Assembly (NCBI GenBank): GCA_018398805.1
Contig: JAGFBZ010000289.1
Coordinates: forward strand, 4,233,001-4,297,000
Length of the DNA stretch: 64,000 nucleotides
Source of the DNA: Hirundichthys speculiger
Taxonomy: Eukaryota; Chordata; Actinopteri; Beloniformes; Exocoetidae
Reading direction: 5' to 3'
Positions 11,498 to 22,885 of the stretch are shown piece after piece (the first letter of the stretch is position 1; each line of letters starts with the position of its first letter). A program made the translations under genes and the position numbers. The notes below the pieces were generated by a model. The model searched no databases and was not told the DNA's origin. It saw only the letters and a program-made list of their open reading frames with translations.

Positions 11498-11705
11498 CTC
11501 ACCTGCTCTTATAGGCAATGGCTGCTGATTGGTTTAACAAGTAAAATGCCCCAACCACTCCTATGCATAATGTAGCAGGTAGAGCAGGTGAGAAAGGGGA
11601 TATAGCAAGGGTGGAAGATAGCAATTTTTTGGGGGGAATACCTCTCCCACCACACACGTTATCCCTAAATAGCGGCTATAGCAGATCTGGCTCAAGATCG
11701 ACCCC
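11498..11705. mobile_element. End of the GGGGCC inverted-repeat family (copy A)
   Basis: This segment aligns with the reverse complement of 48415-48625. Shared words include GGCAATGGCT, CCAACCACTCC/CTAACCACTCC, TATGCATAAT, GATAGCAATTTTTTGGGG (GATTGCGTTTTTTGCGG in the other copy) and the terminal CAAGATCGACCCC. Only the terminal ~200 bp are seen. The rest may have been separated by the hAT-like element at 10786. No coding frame is present. Confidence 0.65.
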
Positions 11706-12944
11706 ATCATGTTGGCTGGAGGCTGTCTTGCTGAAATTAGAAAGATATACCCTGAAAAGATTCTGTCTGAATGACACCATATGTTGCTCCAAAAGCTGTT
11801 TAAGCCGTTCAACTATCACAAATGTACAACTTATTTAAACCATGTACACGGAAGAACCCCTCATACCATCAAACTGATTTTTTGAAGCTTGCTCTGATAA
11901 CAAGCCAGAAGCCCATGACTTCCTATGAATTTCAATCTGTGATTCGTCACATCAAATGACAGTTTTCTGCTTCCCTTAAGATAATCTTGAATTAGTTCAG
12001 GCCCACAGGGACAGCTGTGTTTCTGAATCTTATTTACATGTCCTTTTTTTTCTTTGGATGATAAAAAGTCACGTTGCATTTGTGGATCCAGTGACGATGT
12101 GTTCGCTGTGATTGCTATCCCAGAATAACATGATTTTAAAACAGCGTGGCCAAACTGAATGATCATCATTCATCATTCCACATGTCAAAAGAGTGTGGAC
12201 TAAAGACTGTAATAATCCATTAACAAATCATTCAGTTTGTACTTGAGAGAAGTAACAAGTAGTGACTGCAGCCTGAAATCTTTTCTAAAGATCTATAAGC
12301 TTTGCTTTGTGAGTGAAAATTCAACACCTTTCATTGAGAATTTTCTTCCATTATTCTTGTCACAAATGTTTAACCCTAACCAGGTTGGATAGAAAGCGTC
12401 AGTTCACAGTCATTTTCAGGTCTCTGTAGAAATTCTTGACTGGGAGCAAGTCTAGATTCCTGATCATTTCAGGACTTTAAAGAGTTTTCTCTGAGCCATT
12501 TCTGTATTTTCTTGGTTGTATTTTTTATGTGCTGTCTTCTTGAAATGCAGGATAGAGATCTTGAAAAATTTGATACTGTTTTCTGCAGGCCTTCTGCTTT
12601 TGTCAGTTTATCCTACTGAGTCTTCCAAACCCTGTCACTAAAACATATTCTTATGCAATGAAGCTGCAGTCACCAACTGCAGGAAATGTAATGCCAGTTT
12701 GCATTTTCCACCCAAACAAGTGGTTGGGGACTGTGGCTTCATAATTCAGTCCCTGAAATTTTGGAAAACTCCCCAGGAGATTATGTACCTTTTTTAAGGA
12801 AGGTCTCATGTCCACTTAAAATATATTGTCCCTTCTGTAAGTTTCTCCATTTTCACTAAAGAACTCTTCATGTCATGTTGTAGTTTCCACTCTGACATCC
12901 TTTATTAATTGTGGGATATCAGATACAGTCATGTTTCTTATGTC
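11706..12944. other. erbb4 intron, nothing identified
   Basis: The minus-strand frame at 11861-12169 has no recognisable domain. No repeat boundary or exon was found. Confidence 0.4.
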
Positions 12945-12948
12945 GAGT

Positions 12949-13170
12949 GCAATGTTCCCCAGTCTGGGTCCTTGAAGTCCTCTGTCCTGCATGTATAAGA
13001 TATTTCTCTGCTCCAACACGCCTGATTAAATTGAATGGATCACCATCAGCTCGTCAACAAAGTCTCCAAAAGAAAAGTCTGTTAATGACACATTTGTTTG
13101 AGCCAACTGTGGTGGAGTATGTGAATATAACAGGCAGGGTTGTGGATCCTGAGGACCTGGACTGATGAAC
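12949..13170. mobile_element. Small DNA element (MITE), degraded
   Basis: The left end CCAGTCTGGGTCCTTGAAG and the right end, read inward as AGTCCAGGTCCTCAGGATC, form an imperfect terminal inverted repeat. Between them are CCTGCATGTATAAGATATTT and CTCCAACACGCCTGATT, phrases typical of a very common fish MITE usually classed as hAT-like. A plus-strand frame covering it (12911-13165) is only read-through of the repeat. Confidence 0.6.
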
Positions 13171-13189
13171 ACTGGTCAATGTGGACCAA

Positions 13190-13425
13190 AATTACTCTAA
13201 AAGACGACCGACTGTGGCCCTGCGATGGACTGGTGATCTGCCCAGGGTGTACCCCTGCCTTTCACCCGAAGACAGCTGGGATAGGCTACAAACAGTTGTA
13301 ACCGACTTTAATCCAAGCTCTGTTTGATGAGACTACAAACAATGGGCATGGAAAACACTGGACCAATGAAATGCACAGGTATGTGTATGTCAAACGGATA
13401 TGGAGAATGGATGGATAGACTACTG
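13190..13425 (+). repeat. LINE/SINE 3' tail
   Basis: CTGCGATGGACTGGTGATCT, CCAGGGTGTACCCCTGCC, ACAGCTGGGATAGGCT and the ending GAATGGATGGATAG form the conserved 3' tail shared by fish L2-type LINEs and the SINEs that depend on them. It is 5'-truncated and carries no coding part. It follows the MITE at 12949 directly. Confidence 0.75.
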
Positions 13426-13429
13426 ACTG

Positions 13430-16093
13430 ACAGATAAAAGTGTAATTTAAAAAAATACTTTAAGTTGAGACTAAAAGGGTTCAGCCCTCTGGATTAATTT
13501 ATTTTTCTCCTTTCTTTCATCTCGGCTTCAAAAAATATGTTTTTTTTTTTTTTTTCATTTACACTAAAAAGAACCGGATTTCAAGTTCAGGGTTGTATTT
13601 CCATCCTACGGTGTTTGTTATATACAATATTTTTTTGAACAACATTGTCCGTCACTTTCATTCTTTAAGAGTCTTGTCCTGATGAGCGCTACTGATCAGC
13701 CAGAGGCCCAGCCTCTGCTCCAGGGAACCTCACTGGTGATAGCAAAGGGAAAACAGACTGCATCTTACTTTCTTTATCCATCCACTCCTCGCCTCAAAGT
13801 GAGAGGAGACACTGAGAGCTAACCAGCTCGTTGGAGGCCATACTCACTTGTTAATGCTGTTTGAAGAAGTTTGTCAGAGATTGATTATCTTTTTCTCCAG
13901 TGTAGTTTCCAACTCCTTATTTGGAAGTCCTTATTAAAGTCCCTGTCACAGTTGAATAGCACAAAGACAACATTCTGAAATATTTGCCATGACTGTACTC
14001 ATATGCATTGACAAGCAATCTGCACATTTGTATGTGTGCAGAAGCAAAAGTTGCTACAGAAAAATGATAATACAGGGTCTCCCCAACATATTACTTCTCT
14101 TGAAAGCCAAACTTATGCTAAAGGGCTCATTTTCACTGAAGCAGGATTAATCTGCATTATGAACTGTGGGTCTGTCCTTGGAAATATTGTTTACTGCTAT
14201 TTTCCCTCTGCACGATTCTGATACTCCTTAGTCATTTTCATCTTTCATTGTTAATTTTTTTCTATTAGCATCAAAAAGTGACCTTGCAAAAAACTCAAAA
14301 CGCCATTTTATTTTTCTCAAAGGTTTGTTTTATGCTAATTACATTAACGTTGACAAATATTTTGTTTTAACATCATGGAAAACTTCTTTTAACTCTTAAC
14401 CTGTTAGAATTTTTTATGTTTCAGCAGCAAAATGAGGTGAAGCTTATTTTGTTTTGTTTTTTTTATGCAATGGACAAATTAGATAAAAAATCAGTAGGTT
14501 GGAAAACAGGATATTTTTTAATAACTTTAAAATTCACAATTGTATTACAATGTGAGCTGTGTAAATGTATAATTATGAATCTATCTATGAACGATCTCAT
14601 GATGTAGAAGGTCCACACCGTCATATCAGATAATGTAGAATTCATCATCCTTACTGAATATACTGCTATTACTGGAAATCTTAAACATGATTAGGCACAC
14701 TGTTACATAGTTGTGACAGATAAACCTTTGTAAAAATCAACAGGAATGTTTCTTGGTTTTGTTGACCTCATTTTTGCCTTATTGCAAGGAACACTGGGTT
14801 ATTTGAAGTGCTGAATCAGTTTGATCTTGAGGTTCTGAATAAAATTCCACTATTTCTGACTGAAATAAAAACTTACCGCTCATTTTCAGGGGACTTTCTC
14901 CCTTAAACAGAATAGGGGATCCTATGATCTCTGGCAGGTCAGTCTGCACTTGTGGACATGACTATGACGCTGGGACAGTGTGAGTCTTTGAACATTAGTC
15001 CTTTGGCATTAATGAGAAGCTGACTTGGGCACAATATGACCTTTTATGAATGGAGTCTGCACATAGGAATCTTCTTGGTAAATAACTGTAATAAAAATAG
15101 AAGTGGAAAAAAAAATCTATAGACTTGTAGTAAAAAAAGAAACAAAGAACAAACATAAATGAAAACTTTATTCATCCTCTTTCAGCTTTTTTCTATTATT
15201 TTTTTTCTCGATATTCTTAAATTTCACTTTGACATGCTGAAAAGATTTTTAATACAAACTGGTGTGTGCATTTTCCCGATGTGTTTCATTTTTTTTCCAC
15301 ATTTTTTGTAAAATTAATGGGAATTTCCAGAAAATATAGACATGATTGACCAGTTGGGTAGGTTGGCTTCACCACTGGCTCATCTTCCCCCACTCTCCCC
15401 ATGTGTTCTGTGTCATTTAGTTTGTTGTGTTCAATAGGCCTGCAGAAAAATGTGTTTACTGAAATTGATGCTTGTCTGAATAGGTGCTATGTTATGTAAT
15501 GTATTGTACATGATATCACATATTATATTACATCTATGTGTTGTAATAATACATTTATAATGAAGCAAGAGCTAGTCCCCTCCAGCCAAATATTCATTGT
15601 GATATTCTACCAAAGCAGTGGAGACCATAAAATGGTATTTGGGCCAGACATAACTCATACTAACATTAATATACAACTAATTAATAGCAAAAACTTAAGA
15701 CACTGGATAGAATTAGTAACTCGATCCAAGCAACCTTGTGGAACACTAATTTTACTGTATAAGGGAGATTTCTCGTTTGCACTAATAAACTGGAATCATT
15801 TGGATAAGTATGACTTAAACCAAACTAGGCCCAAGCTGCTGTTGTAGAATGATTTTATCAAATACAGCACTGAAATACGATAGATCCGAGGACAGAAAGT
15901 CCACCACCAAGAGAAGATGTGTGCATGATTTCCCTGATTATTTACGATTAATCACATTGTATATGCAAAACCAAATAATGAATTTAAAAGTAGTGTAAAG
16001 GTCACTTTTATTTAAATGTTCTGCTGCCATAGGAACTAAAGTGCCATAACATTTGTTGTGCAAAAACCTTTATCAGAATTTGTCAGTAACACA
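13430..16093. other. erbb4 intron, nothing identified
   Basis: Homopolymer T runs and scattered short frames only. The frame at 15536-15847 (103 codons) shows no domain and no splice context. Conserved non-coding elements may exist here but cannot be recognised from a single sequence. Confidence 0.4.
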
Positions 16094-16095
16094 TA

Positions 16096-16450
16096 CAGTC
16101 ATAGAAAAAATTGTTAGACCACCCTTGTTTTCTTCAGTGTCTTGTTCATTTTAATGCCTGGTACAACTACAGGTACATTTGTTTGGACAAACATAACGAT
16201 AACCTTAAAAGAGTTTTATTTAGGCGCTGATATCTTACCATTTTCCATGGTTTTCTTGATTATAACCTAAACCACTTAAGTTTTTACATCAATAGCTATG
16301 GTGTTGTACTGCCAAAAACACTGCTTTTATGCATTCAGTGTTTTCTTTTCTGTCTGTTTTAGTCACATGATGACGTTTCGTGGTACCAGGTATTAAAATG
16401 AACAAGAAAGTGAAGAAAAAATGGTGGTCTAATCATTTTTTCCATGACTG
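16096..16450. mobile_element. Tc1/mariner-type MITE with 40-bp inverted repeats
   Basis: TA duplications lie at 16094-16095 and 16451-16452. The left end CAGTCATAGAAAAAATTGTT and the right end, read inward as CAGTCATGGAAAAAATGATT, are inverted repeats. The similarity continues through AGACCACC and TTTCTTCA for about 40 bp. The element is 355 bp and non-coding. The TA target and CAGT terminus place it in the Tc1/mariner superfamily. Confidence 0.88.
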
Positions 16451-16896
16451 TATTTAGTGAAAATCTCATCTTAAAAAATGTAAAATAAAATAAAGCTTAT
16501 TGCCACTGGCATTAATATCATTCTTTTTTTTTTTTTTTTTTTTTAAATAAAAAAAAAGGCCACAACAAAATCCTGAGCCACAATCATAACCTTAAAACAG
16601 GCAGTTTCTGAGGTAACAGAAGCAACTTTTAACAGGGAGCTCAACTTGGCAGTGGTTACAAATAACCTTATTTCTGTCGAATTAGCCGTCTGGGAGAACA
16701 TTAAAATGAAAATGTCCATGTAAAGTTCTGTAACTTTACTGCTCTCCATGTCTGTTTTAGCTTTTCCCGCATGTTTTTAAGCCAATTCTCCTCCAGTTCT
16801 GCAGAAGTCAGTAACAGACTTTTCAAAACAAAAGCATGTAAGCAACACGCATTAATGTGCGATAAATGGTACAGTCCGTACTGTGATTTTTGTGTC

Positions 16897-17030
16897 AGAG
16901 TTTCGGTACGCAACTTGGATGTTGGTGCATAAAAGAGTGCATCCAAATGGCATAAATGTGCCTCCACCTGGTCACATGTGGACGGGCACAAACAGCTCTA
17001 CCTCTTTATTACGCATCACCGTATTACTTG
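16897..17030. mobile_element. Fragment of the GGGGCC inverted-repeat family (copy D)
   Basis: The segment aligns with the reverse complement of about 49249-49370. Both have GCATCCAAATGGCATAAATG, CACCTGGTCACATGTGGA, CACAAACAGCTCTA and ACGCATCAC.GTATTACTT. On the minus strand the open frame reads SNTVMRNKEVELFVPVHM, against SNTVMRNREIELFVHIHM in the other copy. Both may descend from a coding exon of a parent transposon. The fragment sits at the left edge of the BED-containing hAT element and seems to replace its left end. Confidence 0.7.
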
Positions 17031-17198
17031 ATATGAATTTTTCATATACCTTAATACCGGTGAGTATGTACTGTAGCGTACACAATGTTGGGAACGCCAC
17101 GTGGCGGAACGTAAGTGCTGCAGAACATTGTTTGACAGGGGACTGTTTTGCAGTTGCACTGGAGGCACAACACGTTACTAGTTTATGGTTAAACGGTG

Positions 17199-17564
17199 AT
17201 GGCTGCAAACAGCGAAAGTCCTGAAGTGGAAGCTCCAGAACGGCAACATAAGACTGAGGAACTTCTTCCTAAACAAGGAGCCGTGTCTGTCGTGTGGAAG
17301 TTTTTTGGATTTAAAAAAGACGACGTCCAACAAACTACAATAATCTGCAAATGTTGCCGAGCTAAAGTTGTAGCCGCAGGAGGCAACACCAGCAATCTGC
17401 TACACCACCTAAGCCGCAAACATTTGTTAGAATGCAAGGAATGCATGAAGCTGAGGTCTGCGTCCTCTGCAGGTAACGCTAGTAACGTTACTGCTGTAGA
17501 AAAGTCAAGTCAGATGTCAATTAAGGACGCTTTTGCTAGAGGGCCTATGATTAAAAAAAGTTAA
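17199..17564 (+). CDS. BED-type zinc-finger protein, transposase N-terminus only
   Basis: The ATG at 17199 opens a 121-residue frame ending in TAA at 17564. Residues about 29-37 read AVSVVWKFF, the aromatic signature at the start of BED fingers. ICKCCRAKVVAAGG gives the zinc-binding C-X2-C and LLHHLSRKHLLE gives H-X4-H. ZBED/hAT transposases use this domain to bind DNA. The full family protein is roughly 600-700 residues with an RNase H-like catalytic core; here only the DNA-binding part remains. A polyadenylation signal lies about 515 bp downstream. The frame is clean, with no stops or shifts. It could be a chance survivor of internal deletion or an expressed DNA-binding fragment. It lies in sense orientation inside erbb4. 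Confidence 0.6.
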   Translation: MAANSESPEVEAPERQHKTEELLPKQGAVSVVWKFFGFKKDDVQQTTIICKCCRAKVVAAGGNTSNLLHHLSRKHLLECKECMKLRSASSAGNASNVTAVEKSSQMSIKDAFARGPMIKKS

Positions 17565-18079
17565 ATGGTGGATCGAAATAACCAACGCGATCACTGTCCC
17601 CTTAGTTGTAATGTGTGAATATTGTTTCTGCTGCTACAGGATGTCCTTTTTTTTTGTTCCAGTGTTTTTCCAAACTTGAATATTGCAAGTTGCCTACTTT
17701 TAGTTTACTATTTATTTGTTGAAATATCTCAAACATTGTTTACATTGTGTAGTTAAGACTTTGTCCAGCTTTTTCAAAAAGAAGAGCACCAGCAGCTGTG
17801 GACCGTCTTGTTTTCCTTGCTCAAAATTTGTAATGGCTGCCTGAGAGGCCTCATTTATTATTTATTATATATTTTGTTTGTCCATAAAGTTGTAATGTGT
17901 GAATATTGTTTATATGCTGCTACAGGATAATCCTTTTTTTTTTCAAAACTTGAATATTGCAAGTTGCATACTTTGTTTACTTTTTATTTGTTGAAATATC
18001 TCGAGAATGTTTTTACATTGTGTAGTTAAGGTTGATTTTTTTACAAAATGTTTTTTCAAGTTGTTTGCAAAATTTGAAA

Positions 18080-18085
18080 AATAAA
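18080..18085 (+). promoter_or_regulatory. Candidate polyadenylation signal of the BED ORF
   Basis: AATAAA follows the TTGTTTGCAAAATTTGAAA stretch, about 515 bp after the BED ORF stop and inside the same hAT element. Use is not shown by the sequence. Confidence 0.4.
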
Positions 18086-18456
18086 AGGGTTCTGTATTTT
18101 AACTGCAACTATCATGCATTCTGATTCCTTCACTTAATTATATCACGAGTGCCACCTCTTTGTAAATAGTATCATTTTGTGAGGCCATGCAAACCTGTAT
18201 TAATACTAGTGTAGATATGAATGTTTTTTACAATATTCACTCCTCCTGACAGTAAAATAGGTAATTCTAAGCCAATTTACTGCAGCAAATCCTCTCTAAA
18301 TGATTAGAAAATGTGGTTAACACCCAGTTGTGCCTTCAAAGAAAAAAATACCATCATATACCATGAAACCGATATAATTTTGAAAAATACCGTTATATAA
18401 ATTTTTGGTCATACCGCCCAGCACTAGTTATATGTATGTATGTATGTATCCATATA

Positions 18457-18466
<10 letters not shown>

Positions 18467-18499
<33 letters not shown>
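18467..18499. repeat. (TG)n/(TA)n microsatellite with poly-T
   Basis: ATGT tetranucleotides, then TG, then about 30 bp of TA, then a T run, follow directly on the hAT right end. Confidence 0.9.
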
Positions 18500-18514
<15 letters not shown>

Positions 18515-18749
18515 AAACATTGTTTTATATACATATGTGTGACTTGTATTGCATTTTGAATATGGCCACTGATTCTCCAGCGTTAGAGAACAATTGAAAG
18601 TCTATACACATACATGCACTGATGATAGAAGCAACATACCTGTGCATTTCATTGGCTGACGTTTGTTGTAACATTTGGCTGTTGTTTAGAATAATCCATG
18701 TGTTACAAATGTAAACATCCACCCCTGTCTCTTACTTACACATGACTGA

Positions 18750-19640
<891 letters not shown>

Positions 19641-19899
19641 ACATACAGAAAGTGAAGAAGAATTATTAGGCTATTAAAAAAAATACAGTGTCTGGATTTA
19701 TCTTTCCTGTGAATCACTGAACTAACAGGTGGTTGTATGACCACTGTTTGTGAGAACTCTTCACATCTGTGCTGCATGGAGTCGACCAACTTCAGTCACC
19801 TGGTAACAGCTGTTACAGTTGTGTCCATGCACTGGACACAATTCCTCTGCATTTCTTGTTTTTGTTTCAGACACAGGCATTTTTGATGTCACCACACAA

Positions 19900-20330
19900 G
19901 TTTTTCCTCGATCCAGGTCCAGAGATTGAACTGGTCACTCCTTAACATTAATCTTGTTTGTCTGGAACTAAGAAACTGTCTGCAGCCCCTCGATCCAAAA
20001 AGAACATCTTGCTTTCATCAGTCCACAAAATATTGCACCACTTCTCTCTTTAGGCCAGATAATGTGCCGTTTAGCAAATTGTAACCTCTTGAGCACATCA
20101 TTCTTTTAATTAATGAGATCTTGTGGGGGATTCTTGCTGATAGTTTGGCTTCACATAAGTGTCTTCTGATTGTCACGGTACTCTCAGGTAACTTTAGATC
20201 TTCTCTGATCATCCTGAACCTGATCATTGGCTGAGCCATTTTGACAATCCTTCCATCCATTTGAATGGTAGTTTTCTATTTTCCTCCACTTCTTTCTGGT
20301 TTGGGTTACCGTACCAAAGCATTTGAGTTG
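19900..20330 (-). pseudogene. Tc1-like transposase remnant
   Basis: The minus-strand frame at 20018-20260 reads [10 protein letters not shown] and [21 protein letters not shown]. This matches the N-terminal DNA-binding helix-turn-helix region of Tc1 transposases (typically DRRIVRMV... STIRRRL...). Downstream, [12 protein letters not shown] corresponds to the region just before the first catalytic aspartate (WPKE...ILW). Frameshifts and stops abound, and the catalytic core is largely lost. Confidence 0.7.
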
Positions 20331-20424
20331 ATTGTAGCTGAGCAGCCTATCATTTTCTGCACTTATTTTCATGTTTTCTCTCCAATCAACCTTTCAATCA
20401 AATCATGCTGTTCTTCTGAACAAT

Positions 20425-21146
20425 GGGCATCATTCATGAAATGTTAGCAGAACAGATTAGTGCGTAAACTGAGAGCAGAGCGAAATTTTGGCATTCATGA
20501 AAATGTTAGCAGTTTCAAACGTTCCGAGCTACGAGCAAAATCTACTCCTTCCTCTGACCATGTGTAGAGCTTGTGTAAATGAGGAGAGAACATAAATATG
20601 GCTGTCAGTCTCAGACCAAACTAGAGTCAACCAAATATTGTTGTGAAGCTGAGGTGGGTTCCTGATAAAGATCTCTCAGATATTGGAAATGTTGTGATTG
20701 TCTCCAGCAGAGCCTTACTGATATAGAGAAATGCATTAACTTTTACCTTTTTTTTCTTCATTTTTTCCATCAAGCATATTTTCAAACAACCTTCACTTCA
20801 CCTCTTCAATAGGGTACTTTGTTGGACAGAACACAAGGCATTAAATACCTGCATTAAGTCCTGGTCTCACAGGGAATGGGAGAGCTGCGGTCGGCTTTGT
20901 TGTTTGTTTGTTTTTTTTTTCCCCTTTTTATTTCCTCTGAACCTCAGGTCTCACCGGGAACATTTCAAAAGCGGGGCACTTGCCATAGCTGCCTCCTCTG
21001 CTGGATTCATTGGATTACGAGTTTAGCCAAAGTTTTTGCGATCATGTGAATAACCCAGTAGTCTGCAGTCTGACATCTCCTGTGGTGGTCCCTGAAAAAG
21101 TTCTAAATCTAATCACAGATTTACAAAGATTTCATGAATGAGGCCC
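20425..21146. mobile_element. MITE with GGGCMTCATTCATGAAA ends, nested in the Tc1-like element
   Basis: The left end GGGCATCATTCATGAAATG and the right end, read inward as GGGCCTCATTCATGAAATC, form the inverted repeat. It extends through AACAGATTAG on the left and TCTGTGATTAG on the right. AAT flanks both sides (20422-20424 and 21147-21149), a likely 3-bp target duplication. The element is 722 bp with no coding frame. A partial relative starts at 44157. A 3-bp target would fit PIF/Harbinger, but the superfamily is not certain. Confidence 0.8.
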
Positions 21147-21838
21147 AATGTCTGGAACAACCCATTTTACTAGGATTTTTAAAGAAATGCACCATAACCA
21201 TGTTATGTTGCTGCATATGTTGCTGTTTTCTATTTTATCACAGAATGAATGATCTCACTAACTAAACTCCACACTGGTATTTTTTTGAACAGCCTAATAT
21301 TCCTTTAATCTTCATTTTCTGTGAAGTATTAACAGCAGGATTTTGAGATATACTCATTTTTTTCAACTCACTACTATTATTTTGAACACAACTGTATATA
21401 CATACATATGTAGATAGATAGATGACTGAAGATTTGGATCAGTTCATTTGTGTGCTACTAGAATTTACAGAAGACAGTCATGTACCCCAAAGTATCTCCA
21501 AAGAATGGAGGTAAATTATTCATAGTCCTGTTTTACTTTGATAGAGCAAGTGTGGAGTGCAGGATATTCAGTGCAACGTGGCCATGGATGCAGGAGGGCA
21601 TTGTAATTAACTATGTTATAGGTGTGAGTCATAATACCTGACAGATGCACCCAGTAATGGTCTCTGTTGCACTGTGGATGAATAAAAATATTCAGACATC
21701 TATTTTATAAAAACAAAAAGAAAAAAAGGAGCATAGAAATATCCTTGAATAATAGCCTGAATAAATCCTTATGAAAATTCTAAGGCTCAGACATACATTT
21801 CATCCTGGTTTTACATTTTCAGGTTTATTTGTGTGTGT

Positions 21839-21841
<3 letters not shown>

Positions 21842-21891
<50 letters not shown>
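21842..21891. repeat. (TA)n microsatellite
   Basis: About 50 bp of uninterrupted AT dinucleotides. Confidence 0.95.
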
Positions 21892-21892
<1 letters not shown>

Positions 21893-21913
21893 CACAATTC
21901 TCATTAGAAATGA

Positions 21914-22132
21914 GAAATGACCCCTGAGTGGAACGTCATTATCTTTGTCTATAACGTCAGATTTGTGGCCCTCCACATCTTTACTCTTTACTGGTCAGGT
22001 ACTGGTGAGGTCAGGAAAGGCAGGGTACATGACTGCATGAATTAGCAGGGAAACAGTGACATAACTTGGTCAGGACTGTGTTCAGCAGCGTACGCTTTGG
22101 TCGTCTGTGGATGCGGCAGCAAGGTAGTTGCT
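21914..22132. repeat. Local direct duplication, copy 1
   Basis: This 220-bp segment is repeated at 22653-22885 in the same orientation. Shared words include AAACGTCAGATT/TAACGTCAGATT, GCCCTCCACATCT, GGTCAGGTACTGGTGAG, GGTCAGGAAAGGCAGGGTAC, ATGAATTAGCAGGGAAAC and GTGTTCAGCAGCGTA. No coding frame runs through either copy. Confidence 0.85.
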
Positions 22133-22652
22133 ACCGCAACTATATGGATAGACAGATAGGTAGGTAGATAGATAAACCTACTGTGAACAGTTGTCAACAT
22201 AGACAGATGCATAATTCAGTGAGTGTCAACATGTTCATATATTATTTACTGTTTTGTATTACTCTCTTTCTTGTGCTTATATTGTTCTGTGTCCTCAGTA
22301 AATGGCTATAGCCCCTTGAGACACTGATAGCCTTTAAGGGTTAACAGAGTGCTAATACATAGGCTATTATGGAGACACATCTCGTTAGTTGTGAAACTTA
22401 TTTCAATATAGCCAACAAGGTAAATAATAAAAGCCAATCTGTACCTTAATCTTTTTAACAAGATTAGCAATATCAGAGAGAGCACCCTTGCAGTGCATTT
22501 GCCTTCAGATGTAAAAATACTATATATAAATACTGTGTTATGGCAGTAAGCATGGATGGAAAAAAGCTGGATGGAGGAAGCATATGAATAATAGTGTCAT
22601 CAGCATAAAAGGTGTGACTTGAATTTCCCTGCCTAAATCAATGATAAAATTA

Positions 22653-22885
22653 GAAATCATCCCTGGAACACCATTATCTTTTTTTCTAAAACGTCAGATT
22701 AGTAGCCCTCCACATCTATACTGAGCATATGCTGGTATGGTCAGGTACTGGTGAGTTTGTGGGGTCAGGAAAGGCAGGGTACATGACTACATGAATTAGC
22801 AGGGAAACGGTGACATAAGTTGGCCATGACTGTGTTCAGCAGCGTATGCTCTGGTCGCCTGTGGATGCGCTAGCAAGGTAGTTGC
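22653..22885. repeat. Local direct duplication, copy 2
   Basis: Near copy of 21914-22132, about 740 bp downstream. It carries an extra TATGCTGGTATGGTCAGGTA and an extra TTTGTGG, so the two have diverged by small indels. The duplication could come from an unequal event or from two insertions of one unclassified repeat. Confidence 0.85.

Larger units (their letters stand above)
17031..18426 (+). mobile_element. hAT element carrying only a BED zinc-finger ORF
   Basis: The right terminus reads CCGCCCAGCACT (inward AGTGCTGGGCGGTATGACC), a typical hAT end. A subterminal TATATAACGGTATTTTTC follows. The left part shows ATACCTTAATACCGGTGAG, but its outer end is missing where the fragment at 16897 meets it. 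The body holds an intact 121-codon BED ORF (17199-17564), then about 500 bp of non-coding DNA and an AATAAA signal at 18080. The hAT catalytic and dimerisation regions are absent. An internal direct repeat occurs: 17605-17757 and 17889-18030 are near copies (both start GTTGTAATGTGTGAATATTG and end ATTGTGTAGTTAAG). Confidence 0.75.
19645..21323 (-). mobile_element. Degraded Tc1/mariner-like transposon, split by a MITE
   Basis: The left end ACAGAAAGTGAAGAAG with ATTATTAGGCTATTAAAAAA is matched by the right end, read inward as ACAGAAAATGAAGATT with ATATTAGGCTGTTCAAAAAA. These form imperfect inverted repeats. The interior carries a decayed minus-strand Tc1-like transposase at about 19900-20330. 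A 722-bp MITE (20425-21146) interrupts it. Without the MITE the element would be about 960 bp, so it is internally deleted as well. Confidence 0.65.

Noticed and set aside
11861..12169. 102-codon minus-strand frame
   Set aside because: No recognisable domain and no supporting start or splice signals.
15536..15847. 103-codon plus-strand frame
   Set aside because: No homology recognised; random-looking composition in AT-rich intron.
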